Positions 1-7,800 of a stretch of 7,896 nucleotides of DNA are shown here, piece after piece (position 1 is the first letter of the stretch; each line of letters starts with the position of its first letter). Under the pieces are notes generated by a model that worked only from the letters and a program-made list of their open reading frames with translations, searched no databases and had not been told where the DNA came from. Both the position numbers and the translations under genes were made by a program. The stretch spans positions 1 through 7,896 of the forward strand of contig CAKZPJ010000868.1 in the NCBI GenBank assembly GCA_937138955.1, written 5' to 3'. The stretch comes from an uncultured Flammeovirgaceae bacterium (GTDB lineage Bacteria; Bacteroidota; Bacteroidia; Cytophagales; Cyclobacteriaceae).

Positions 1-1451
1 CTAGTGATTTGAGTGCCGATAATCTGTACGTATATCCGAATGCGAACGCTACTACGCCTGAGAATTTCTCTAATATTCGCCGTTTATACGGAGTGTATAC
101 TGATATACAATTTGATTATGATAATTACTTCTTCATCAATCTTACTGCCCGAAACGATTGGAGTTCAACACTGCCTGAGCAGAATAACTCTTTCTTCTAT
201 CCGGGTGTAAGTACATCATTTATCTTTACCGATGCTCTAGGAATTAGCAATAGCGTTTTGTCTTACGGTAAGTTGCGAGCCAGTTGGGCCAACGTAGGTA
301 GCGATGAAAATCCTTATCAATTGGCATTTAACTACACACCAGTTCCTGACTTATTTACGCAGTTTGTAGCTGATAATACGTATCCGCACGGAGGGCAATT
401 AGCCTTTGCGGCTACCAATACCATTCCTCCTGGAAATTCGCTTTTGCCTCAGAACCAGAACACGTTTGAGATTGGTACCGAATTACAGCTCTTTGATGGT
501 CGAGCAACCATTGATTTTACCTATTATAACACGGTAACTTCCGACCAGATTATCTCGGTGCAAATTCCGCAGTCTACTGGTTTTGAAGCGGTACGAACCA
601 ATGTAGGTGAGGTTAGTAATAAGGGAATTGAAGCTCTTTTAAGTGTTACCCCCATTCAGACTACCAACTTCAACTGGGACATAACGTTCAATTTTACTCG
701 AAACCGTCAGGCGGTAGAGAATTTAGCTCCTGGGTTAGATGAGTTAGCTCTAACAAGTGGCTTTAGTGGTCTTTCGGTACGAGCCGAACCAGGCCAAGAC
801 TTTGGACTATACGGTGCCGGTTGGTTGCGAAACGATGATGGCGAACTAATTATTAACGAAACTACTGGTGAACGTCAAGTAGGCGATCGGCAACGCTTTG
901 GTAGTATTTTCCCGGATTACCTATTGGGAATTCAGAATAACTTTAACTACAAAGGTGTTAATCTGAGCTTTTTGATTGACATGCGCCAGGGCGGTGTCCT
1001 TTGGTCTAACACCACGCAAACCCTGCGTTCTTCTGGACGAGCTGCCGAAACTCTAGCGAATCGTGGACAAATATTCATTGATGAGGGGGTAATTCAGAAT
1101 GAAGATGACACTTTCCGACCCAATGACGTACCCGTTCGATCGATGCAAGACTGGTGGGGAACGTATGCGGGAGCGAGCATAATAGAGAGTAATATTTTCG
1201 ATGCTACTTACGTGAAACTGAGAGAGGTTGTCTTGAGCTATTCTTTACCTCAATCGCTGATAGAAAACACTTTTTTCCAGAAGGTTGCTATTGGTATTGA
1301 AGGGCGCAACCTGCTGCTCATTCATAGTGAGGTTCCGCATATTGATCCGGAAACTAACTTCTTCGGCACTAGCTTAATTGGCGAAGGTGTAGAATTTAAC
1401 AGTGTACCTTCTTCTCGAAGCGTTGGATTTAATATACAGCTTGGTTTTTAA
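1..1451 (+). CDS. SusC/RagA-family TonB-linked outer-membrane transporter, C-terminal part (5' end outside window)
   Basis: This is the C-terminal ~482 residues of a SusC-like TonB-dependent transporter. The frame (first full codon at base 3) is open to the left edge, so the TTG at base 9 is not a real start. The visible part is beta-barrel only: alternating aromatic strands, the family-typical ARNDWSSTLP (bases 147-176), a segment reading KLRASWANVG, then FEIGTELQLFDGR and DFTYYN, and a C-terminus ending NIQLGF with a final Phe, as expected for a BAM-inserted barrel. Signal peptide, plug and TonB box would lie upstream, and about 600 residues are missing by comparison with the second SusC here. 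SusC proteins import oligosaccharides or peptides across the outer membrane with a SusD lid, and a SusD gene follows after 29 bases. The substrate cannot be told from this fragment. Family assignment is firm. Confidence 0.95.
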   Translation, partial: SDLSADNLYVYPNANATTPENFSNIRRLYGVYTDIQFDYDNYFFINLTARNDWSSTLPEQNNSFFYPGVSTSFIFTDALGISNSVLSYGKLRASWANVGSDENPYQLAFNYTPVPDLFTQFVADNTYPHGGQLAFAATNTIPPGNSLLPQNQNTFEIGTELQLFDGRATIDFTYYNTVTSDQIISVQIPQSTGFEAVRTNVGEVSNKGIEALLSVTPIQTTNFNWDITFNFTRNRQAVENLAPGLDELALTSGFSGLSVRAEPGQDFGLYGAGWLRNDDGELIINETTGERQVGDRQRFGSIFPDYLLGIQNNFNYKGVNLSFLIDMRQGGVLWSNTTQTLRSSGRAAETLANRGQIFIDEGVIQNEDDTFRPNDVPVRSMQDWWGTYAGASIIESNIFDATYVKLREVVLSYSLPQSLIENTFFQKVAIGIEGRNLLLIHSEVPHIDPETNFFGTSLIGEGVEFNSVPSSRSVGFNIQLGF

Positions 1452-1480
1452 CACTTGTGCAGCAAAAAATAATGATAATT

Positions 1481-2974
1481 ATGAATATATTACATAAAAC
1501 AAAATATATACTGTTAGCTTCGGTGCTGTGGTTAGCTTCATCTTGCGAGAGTGACTTTCTCGATGTAAACCAAGACCCTAACCGAGCCACCAGCGCAGAG
1601 CCTCCATTGCTCTTCACCGGTGCGCTTAACCAGTACTCCAATAATCGGGTAATTGACTTTGGCCCTACGGCTGCTACGGCCGCCCAATTATGGTCCGGAG
1701 GTGGTAACTTAGGGGCAGGAGTGTTTACCCGTCCTGAACGCTACATCATCAGTATCTTCTCTAACGGAAATACGTGGCGCGCACATTATCGGGAGATTCA
1801 GAAGAACCTTACCTTAGCTATTCAAGGAGCAGAAGGTGCTGATCCAGTGAACAATAATGCGGCCGCCCAGTGTAAAATCTTTCGGGCTCTTACGTTTTTG
1901 TCTACTACACTAATTTGGGAAGATGCCCCTTTTACTGAGGCTGTAGATATTGATTTTGAAACGCTAGAGCTACAATCGCCTAACCCTACCTTTGATCCCC
2001 AGGAACAGGTGCTGAATGGAGTACTTGGTTTATTAGATGAGGCTTTGGCGCAGATTGATTCTGAAAGTCCATTATCAATTACTGGTAATGATTTGATCTT
2101 CGGTGGTGATATGGATAATTGGCGCAAGTTTGCCAAATCATTAAAACTCCGAACACTCATGATTATGGTAGATGCTGACCCGTCTAAGGCGGGTGACATC
2201 GCAGCGTTGATTCAGGAGGGAGATATGATATCTTCGGCCGCCGATAACGCTGAGTTTCCTTTCTTTAGCGAATCCGGTAACCGTAACCCGTTCTGGGAAA
2301 CATTAAATGCTTTCGCTGGTGCTCAAAACTTCTTTTATTATGCTAGTGAAGCAATGGTTGGTGTGATGAAGAAGTACAACGACCCTCGCTTAGATGTATA
2401 TTTTGAACCTTATGCTGGCGGCGAAGTAGATCCCAATGGCGAAGTGATGGGAGTGCCTCCGGGCGATAATATAGATCCGAATATAGCTTGGGTACTTAGC
2501 ACAGCTCCGGTTGGGCAGGACGGTACATTTGAATTAGTACGACCCAATACCCCCGATGTATTGTTTTCGTATCAGGAGCAATTATACTTAGAAGCGGAAG
2601 CTATAGCTCGGGGATTAGCTCCGGGAGGAGTAGCTGAAGCTGATGCTCGATTCCGCGCCGCTACTCAAGCTGCTATGGCGTACCGAGGAATAAGTGAAGA
2701 AGCTACTACTGCTTTCTTGGCTACTATTCCCACACTAACCGATGCTAACGCGGTAGAAGTGATTGCTGAAATGACCTGGATTGACCAAATTATTCGTCCG
2801 CTAGAAGGCTGGACCACTTGGCGAAGAACCGAAATGCCATCGCTAGAAATACCTGAAGGTGCACAAACCACGGGGTTATTCATGCGCTTTCCGCTACCTC
2901 CTGATGAAGTGTCGGCTAATGATAATGCGCCGACTGAAAAGCCGTTAGACGAAAAAATGTGGTTCAACAGATAA
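1481..2974 (+). CDS. SusD/RagB-family nutrient-binding outer-membrane lipoprotein (SusD-like_2 type)
   Basis: This is a 497-residue lipoprotein that would cap the SusC barrel and bind substrate at the cell surface. The ATG at 1481 gives a compact signal peptide: a basic H-K-T-K stretch, a hydrophobic core, and a lipobox LASSC with the lipid-bearing Cys at residue 22. The frame is also open from GTG 1457 and ATG 1472, but these only lengthen the n-region. Mature sequence starts CESDFLDVNQDPN, the usual SusD-like_2 opening, and the acidic residues after Cys fit the Bacteroidota surface-export signal. Near the C-terminus EGWTTWRRTEMP (residues 442-453) and RFPLPPDE (469-476) match the conserved end of this subgroup, and the protein closes with KMWFNR. 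Length is normal for the family. It follows its SusC directly and probably shares its transcript. The ligand is unknown. Confidence 0.95.
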   Translation: MNILHKTKYILLASVLWLASSCESDFLDVNQDPNRATSAEPPLLFTGALNQYSNNRVIDFGPTAATAAQLWSGGGNLGAGVFTRPERYIISIFSNGNTWRAHYREIQKNLTLAIQGAEGADPVNNNAAAQCKIFRALTFLSTTLIWEDAPFTEAVDIDFETLELQSPNPTFDPQEQVLNGVLGLLDEALAQIDSESPLSITGNDLIFGGDMDNWRKFAKSLKLRTLMIMVDADPSKAGDIAALIQEGDMISSAADNAEFPFFSESGNRNPFWETLNAFAGAQNFFYYASEAMVGVMKKYNDPRLDVYFEPYAGGEVDPNGEVMGVPPGDNIDPNIAWVLSTAPVGQDGTFELVRPNTPDVLFSYQEQLYLEAEAIARGLAPGGVAEADARFRAATQAAMAYRGISEEATTAFLATIPTLTDANAVEVIAEMTWIDQIIRPLEGWTTWRRTEMPSLEIPEGAQTTGLFMRFPLPPDEVSANDNAPTEKPLDEKMWFNR

Positions 2975-2984
2975 AATTGAATAA

Positions 2985-3404
2985 ATGATGAATGCAATAA
3001 AATTATATTATACATTATTCGTAGCGGTTACGGTAATTGCTTTCAGTAGCTGTGAAGAGTTTGAAGATGATCGGCTAGATTTCTCCGACTCTCAAGCACA
3101 ATTTGTACAGCTATCCAGTGGCGGTGCTATTGAGGCGGCTCCGACTGATACCGTATCAGTAGAGATAGAGGTTCGGGAAAATTTATATACCGATATTAAT
3201 GTAAACTACGAGATTACAGGAGCTATTACCCAAAGTGGTACCGCTACTATTCCTAATGGTGAGCTAGATACTACGGTTGATGTTATTTTGCCGGCAACCG
3301 CTGGAAGTGCTGCTTTCAGGCTAACAGGAGTAGACAACGGCTTGCAAGTAGGTCGTCCTAATACTTCAGCCTCAGCGGTAGAAAGATCAATTAGCTGGGA
3401 ATAA
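2985..3404 (+). CDS. small surface-type lipoprotein with a predicted beta-sandwich (Calx-beta/Ig-like) domain
   Basis: This is a 139-residue protein starting 10 bases after the SusD stop, at two tandem ATG codons (2985 and 2988; either could be used). A short hydrophobic signal ends in FSSC, with Cys at residue 23. The next residues, EEFEDD, are strongly acidic, resembling the lipoprotein export signal that sends Bacteroidota lipoproteins to the cell surface. The rest, about residues 45-138, alternates polar and hydrophobic residues with few charges: VSVEIEVREN, INVNYEITGA, then GTATIPNGELDTTVDVILPA. The 'tolerated value, then graded increment' wording of the last stretch resembles Calx-beta or Ig-like domains, but this is pattern reading, not a profile match. 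Position as the last gene before a terminator suggests an accessory to the SusC-SusD pair. Function is not known. Confidence 0.85.
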   Translation: MMNAIKLYYTLFVAVTVIAFSSCEEFEDDRLDFSDSQAQFVQLSSGGAIEAAPTDTVSVEIEVRENLYTDINVNYEITGAITQSGTATIPNGELDTTVDVILPATAGSAAFRLTGVDNGLQVGRPNTSASAVERSISWE

Positions 3405-3421
3405 GAAGTGTACCAGTGATC

Positions 3422-3445
3422 TTATCAGATTGTTTTATCTGATAA
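3422..3445 (+). repeat. perfect 9-bp inverted repeat (hairpin) just after the SusCD operon
   Basis: TTATCAGAT at 3422-3430 pairs perfectly with ATCTGATAA at 3437-3445 around the six-base loop TGTTTT. The stem starts 17 bases after the lipoprotein stop codon. It is AT-rich and not followed by a T run, so on its own it is not a classical intrinsic terminator. It may protect the 3' end of the transcript or assist the stronger hairpin downstream. A protein-binding palindrome is also possible. Confidence 0.6.
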
Positions 3446-3456
3446 AGTAAACAATG

Positions 3457-3484
3457 AAAACCCGTCTGAGAAGGCGGGTTTTTT
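3457..3484 (+). terminator. Rho-independent terminator of the SusC-SusD-lipoprotein operon
   Basis: The arms AACCCGTCT (3459-3467) and AGGCGGGTT (3472-3480) form a nine-pair stem with one G-U pair, closed by the tetraloop GAGA. The stem runs into a six-T tract at 3479-3484, and the four A bases before it (3457-3460) can lengthen the stem by pairing with the T run. This is a standard intrinsic terminator, 53 bases after the lipoprotein stop. The A run also means the reverse strand carries a short T tract, but no convergent gene is seen that would use it. Confidence 0.9.
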
Positions 3485-3773
3485 AGCTACAATTGACATT
3501 AACGAAAAGCTTATTTTTAGAACAGCTAAAGCAAGAACCTTTGTGTAAAGAGTTAATTTAGTAGCGCTATTAATAGTATGTATAATTCTAAAATATTATA
3601 TAACTATGTATAGTCAACGCCTAAAGAAATACGACAAAAGCAATACGCTTCTTACAATGATAATTTTAGACGTATTCCGAAAAGAACATTATAGCTTGCT
3701 AATCTGATAAGTTTTGTAGAACTTTAATTGAACAAAAACAGATCGCATTTTTCTCACCTGATATTTTCTGTCT
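3485..3773. other. intergenic region without a supported gene, upstream of the receiver gene
   Basis: These 289 bases are AT-rich and carry no convincing coding sequence. A TTGACA at 3493-3498 lies upstream of TATTTTTA at 3512-3519, one base short of the TAnnTTTG box, but the 16-base spacing is tighter than usual for Bacteroidota promoters, so I do not call it. The promoter of the receiver gene should lie here, but I cannot place it. No tRNA, riboswitch or long repeat is visible. Confidence 0.6.
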
Positions 3774-4181
3774 ATGGTATTGATGATTGATGACGATTTG
3801 GATACGCTAGAAATTTATCAGATAATTGCTGCTAAGAGCTCTCATGCTAACCAGTTTAAAGTTTTCAGTAGTCCGGTAGCAGCTCTACGCTGGTTAAAAA
3901 ACCAAGTCATCACCGACAGTGTGTTTCCTCGCTATTTACTCTTAGCGCTAAACATGTCGGAGCTTCACGGGTTTGAGTTTATAAAAGAATTCGAGCGAAA
4001 ATTGCCTTACCGGCAGCTTAATACCGAAGTAATTGTGCTATCCAATTCCATCCGATACCAAGATCAATTCCGATCAAAAAAATACGATAGTGTAAACGAG
4101 TTTATAAGTAAGCCATTATCCAATGAGCGATTCTTCTCCCTCCTAAAATCAGCTTCAGGTATCAATACAATAGAAGCATAG
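3774..4181 (+). CDS. stand-alone receiver-domain protein (CheY-like) lacking the phosphoacceptor Asp
   Basis: This is a 135-residue single receiver domain with no output domain. The start ATG at 3774 puts the first strand (VLMIDDD) at residues 2-8, normal for the family. An in-frame TGA at 3759 excludes much upstream extension. The metal-binding acidic cluster is D6-D8, the Ser/Thr site is S90 in VIVLSNS, and the conserved Lys is K113 in FISKPLS. The strand that normally reads LLDLNMP reads LLALNMS at residues 56-62. The phosphoacceptor Asp is therefore Ala58 (codon GCG, 3945-3947) and the usual Pro is Ser62. The following HGFEFI is intact. It most resembles the small Bacteroidota receivers that usually pair with hybrid or PAS-type kinases. 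No kinase is nearby. It probably cannot be phosphorylated normally and may act by constitutive binding. The family is firm; the role is unknown. Confidence 0.88.
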   Translation: MVLMIDDDLDTLEIYQIIAAKSSHANQFKVFSSPVAALRWLKNQVITDSVFPRYLLLALNMSELHGFEFIKEFERKLPYRQLNTEVIVLSNSIRYQDQFRSKKYDSVNEFISKPLSNERFFSLLKSASGINTIEA

Positions 4182-4645
4182 TACAGCAGTCTGTTTAATA
4201 ATAAAAGGACAAACATCTGACTCTATCAACGTCACTATAGATTTTGGCTCTCCTACAGCTATCAGTATAGTTTGGCTTATAACTACTCGCTCTACTTGAG
4301 ACACCCCCGCCACAATAGTAAACTATCTTTATTTATGTGTAAGATATCCTTTGGCACTTCATAATTTGAAGAGTCTTACATTGGCTAGTACAAAGTAAAT
4401 CTATTGAACTGTACTTTAGAAAGTTGTCTTTTACAACGCAACAATCAATAGTATAATGGCAAAATGCATATTTTTGAATTTTTACTTTTAGTATTTTTTC
4501 AATAAGTGTATTATTGTAGTTGGTTAAGCTGAATATGAGCAGCAGATCACAAGAACTGAGGAATATTTCCAATAATATAAGTCTATTCATAAAAATTTAA
4601 TACAGCCGTTCTACGCCCATAGGCAAAGATTTGTGGTGAAAACTC

Positions 4646-4663
4646 AATTATTTTAGAATAATT
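4646..4663. repeat. perfect 7-bp AT-only inverted repeat
   Basis: AATTATT at 4646-4652 pairs with AATAATT at 4657-4663 around a TTAG loop. It ends about 35 bases upstream of the TATTTTTG box at 4699, a possible position for a regulator-binding site. An A/T-only palindrome of this length can also arise by chance in such AT-rich DNA. Confidence 0.3.
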
Positions 4664-4676
4664 ATAGGCAATTAGG

Positions 4677-4706
4677 TTTCTTTTTAAAATCAAAGATATA
4701 TTTTTG
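4677..4706 (+). promoter_or_regulatory. candidate Bacteroidota-type promoter for the second SusC gene
   Basis: TATTTTTG at 4699-4706 is an exact match to the TAnnTTTG -7 box used by the primary sigma factor of Bacteroidota. The -33 region should hold TTG; here there is only TTTC (4677-4680) with an 18-base gap, so the match is partial. A start near 4711-4713 would give a leader of about 155 bases. A second possible -7 box, TAAGTGTG (4832-4839, one mismatch), has TTG at 4804-4806, but the 25-base spacing is long. Confidence 0.35.
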
Positions 4707-4719
4707 CTATTCTGTTGAG

Positions 4720-4732
4720 GAATCGAGGATTC
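4720..4732 (+). repeat. short hairpin near the proposed 5' end of the SusC leader
   Basis: GAATC (4720-4724) pairs with GATTC (4728-4732) around a three-base GAG loop. If transcription starts near 4711-4713, this stem sits at the very 5' end of the mRNA, where it could affect stability. The same bases also read as a tandem GAGGAATC/GAGGATTC with one mismatch. The stem is short and could be accidental. Confidence 0.25.
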
Positions 4733-4869
4733 AAATTTAGCTATCAGCAGCGGATATAAGAAGTAAGTAAACGTACGCTATTGCCAGATGGGCATTAGTC
4801 ATTTTGACATAAGGAGCTATTTAAAATACTATAAGTGTGATATATTAATTTAAACTAAAATGTGAAACT

Positions 4870-7800
4870 ATGAGGTACAATTCTACACAACTCACCTCGT
4901 CAGGCCACCCATTTTCTCTCGTGAAGGGAATAGGGATTTTTATTCTGACACTCCTATTATCAGCCCAAGTATGGGCACAAGACAAATCTATTTCCGGTAA
5001 AGTAACATCTGAAGAAGATGGTAGCACTTTGCCCGGGGTAAATGTTATCGTGAAAGGAACTAGCCAAGGAACGGTTACTGATATTGACGGTAACTACCGA
5101 ATCAACGTTCCAGAAGAGGCAGAAGTCCTTTCGTTTAGCTTTATTGGTTTAGAAGCCAAAGAAGTTGCCATTAACGGGCGATCTACCATCAATGTGGCGA
5201 TGACATCCGATACCCGTCAATTATCAGAAGTAGTTGTAACGGCTATTGGTATTGAGCGAGAAAAGAAAGCCTTAGGATACGCTGTATCGGAAGTAGAAGG
5301 CGAAACGCTGCAACAACGATCTGAACCAGACGCCGTGCGAGCTCTAACCGGTAAAGTACCCGGAGTAAACATTGCTGGTTCCGGCGGTGGGGTTGGTTCG
5401 GCTACCAACATTACCATTCGAGGAAACTCTTCTATGTTAGGCAATAACCAACCGTTATTCGTTGTAGACGGAGTTCCTTTTGACAACTCGGTAACTCGTA
5501 CTGGCAATGGTTTCGAGCAGGGAAACCCCATGTCAAACCGAGCTTTTGACTTAGATCCTAACATGATTGAGTCAATTACAGTATTAAAAGGAGCTTCAGC
5601 TGCCGCTCTTTACGGTTCTCGAGCCGCTAACGGCGTAATTGTGATTACGACTAAGGCTGGGAAAACCGGTAGTAAAAAAGGTCTAGAAGTTTCTTATAAC
5701 GGTAGCTTCTCATTAGAAGAAGTGGCTATGCAGCCTGTTTACCAGGATGTATTTACCCAAGGAGCCACCTTCGGTAGTAATAACTTTGTATACAACGGTG
5801 GTTTCTTTGGAACTTGGGGACCTCCTTACTCGGAAGTAAACCGAGAAATTGCAGCGGGAGATCGCACAGTGCCTCATCCACTGCAGCGAAAGTATGGTAA
5901 CCCGAGTTCGGCTCTTTATGTAGGTGATCAATATCCAGAAATTCTGGAAAACCTTAATGAAGTAGTTCCTCATACCGACAACTGGAAAAACTTCTGGGAT
6001 ACCGGGTCATTGATGGAGCATTCATTTCAGGTAACCAGTGGCGGAGAGAAAGTCTCACTAACTGCGGGTGTTTCTCGTACCGACAACCAGGGTATTATTC
6101 CTTCTTCAGAGTTAGATCGTACTAGCATTAACTTTGGTGGTACTACTACGCTAGAAAACGGATTGTTTATTAACGGTAACGTTAACTATGTACGTACCAA
6201 CCAACGTACTGCCCAACAGGGAGCTGAACTTATTGGTGGTGGTGCCGCTGGTTCATCCCTTATCGGTATGTTATACCTGCTTAGTCCTTCTTATGATTTA
6301 ACAAATTATCCTTACGTAAACCAACGAACCGGAGGAAGTGTTTACTACCGAAATGGGTACGATAATCCTTACTGGGTATCGGAGTTTGCTCCAATCTCGA
6401 GTAATGTTGACCGCTCGTTTGGTAAGGCGCAAATTGGCTATGATCTGTTTGACTGGATGACCGTATCCTACCAGATTGGATTTAACGCCTACACTGACCG
6501 TCGTTCTAGCTTATTGCCCGCCGGTGGTGAAAATGTACCTCCCGGACAATACATCGTTGACGATATCTACCGACGGGAGTTAGATGGAGTATTCTTAGTC
6601 TCTATTGACAAAAGCCTGAATGCTGACTTCAATCTGCAAGCCCAGTTTGGTCATAATGCTAATGAGCGGGTTTTTGAGCAAACTACTGTGCTAGGTAATG
6701 GCATCATTGACGGAAGTATCACTAATATTGTAAACACCAGTAGTCAGGTAATGCAGCGTGACCTACAACGTCGCCAGCGTTTCCAAGGAGCTTTTGGTAA
6801 TGTTTCGGTATCATACCAAGACTATCTGTTTCTTAATGTGGCGGCTCGTAACGACTGGTCGTCAACTCTACCGGATGGTGAAAATAGCTACTTTTATCCT
6901 AGCGCAAGCTTATCTGCGGTGATAAGCGAGGCATTTCAAATGCCAGAAGCGGTTAGTTTCGCTAAGTTACGGGGTGGTATAGCTACTGTAGGTAACGAAG
7001 CTAACCCATACCTTACTCAAACTCCATTTATCTTGAACGATAGTGATGCGACAACTGCTTACCAGGATATACAGTTTCCGTTCACTAATCCTGATGGAAC
7101 ATTTAATGTTGCTAATGCCAAGAGCACCTTGGGTAGCCCAGTTCTGAAGCCTGAGTTTACTACTGAATACGAAATAGGAGCTGAATTTGGGTTCTTAGAT
7201 AACCGTATTGGCTTGGATGTAACGTACTACAACCGTCAGAGTACTGATCAGATTGCCCAGATTGACGTTGCTTCTTCTACCGGATACTTACAAAAGGTAA
7301 CTAACATCGGGCAGGTAGATAACTTCGGCTGGGAAATTGGGTTAGATCTAACCCCACTTCGAACGGCTGGCGGGCTTACCTGGAATGTGTATGCTGCATT
7401 CACCCGTAACCGCAACGAAGTAGTGGATCTAGGTGACCTCGAGCAAGTGGTTTTGGGCGGATTCTCTAACCTAGGTATTGTTCATCGTCCTGGACAACCT
7501 TTCGGGCAAATCTTAGGAACTGACGTGCTACGCTGGAGTGCTGAAAACGGTCTACGTGATCCCAACGGGCAGGTGCTTGTAAATCCTACCAGTGGCAAGC
7601 CATTTGAAGATCCTGAGCTACAGGTAATCGGTGATCCAAATCCGGACTTCTTACTAGGAGTTACCAGTACATTAGGCTGGAAAGGGTTTGAGTTCATGTT
7701 CTTAATCGACTATCAGCACGGGGGAGACATGTACTCTTTCTCGGCTGACCAGATGCTAAGTCGAGGGGTTTTAGGTAGCACCACTGATCGAGTACCTCGG

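Larger units (their letters stand above)
4182..4869. other. long AT-rich intergenic region upstream of the second SusC gene
   Basis: These 688 bases lie between the receiver stop and the second SusC start, and no supported gene lies in them. The longest open frame is an 85-codon reverse-strand frame (4333-4590), rejected because its composition looks like translated AT-rich DNA. Visible elements are two exact TATTTTTG boxes (4469-4476 and 4699-4706), a 7-bp inverted repeat at 4646-4663, a 5-bp hairpin at 4720-4732, and a loose direct repeat around 4236 and 4266. No clear terminator for the receiver gene is seen, and no tRNA, riboswitch or mobile-element end. The likeliest job is the promoter and leader of the SusC gene. 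Confidence 0.6.

Noticed and set aside
1822..2199. 125-codon reverse-strand frame inside the SusD gene
   Set aside because: It lies wholly within a well-supported coding gene on the other strand and shows no family features, so it is a shadow frame. The same holds for the reverse frames at 2665-3015, 5217-5564, 5713-5973 and 7482-7697.
3493..3519. TTGACA with TATTTTTA as a promoter for the receiver gene
   Set aside because: The 16-base gap is shorter than usual for Bacteroidota promoters, the -7 box lacks its final G, and the proposed start would be about 250 bases from the gene.
3606..3707. 33-residue forward open frame between the terminator and the receiver gene
   Set aside because: It is short, has no signal sequence or known motif, and lies in AT-rich DNA where such frames are expected by chance. 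Ribosome profiling could reopen it.
3702..3710. Second copy of ATCTGATAA, also found in the hairpin at 3437-3445
   Set aside because: A single nine-base AT-rich match without a paired arm is weak evidence for a shared site.
4333..4590. 85-codon open frame on the reverse strand in the long intergenic region
   Set aside because: Its composition (many Ile, Leu, Lys, Cys) fits translated AT-rich DNA, no domain or signal is recognisable, and it has no promoter or neighbour support.
4811..4816. AAGGAG resembling a Shine-Dalgarno sequence
   Set aside because: No start codon follows at a useful distance; the SusC ATG is 53 bases away, and the nearby GTG is followed at once by a stop.
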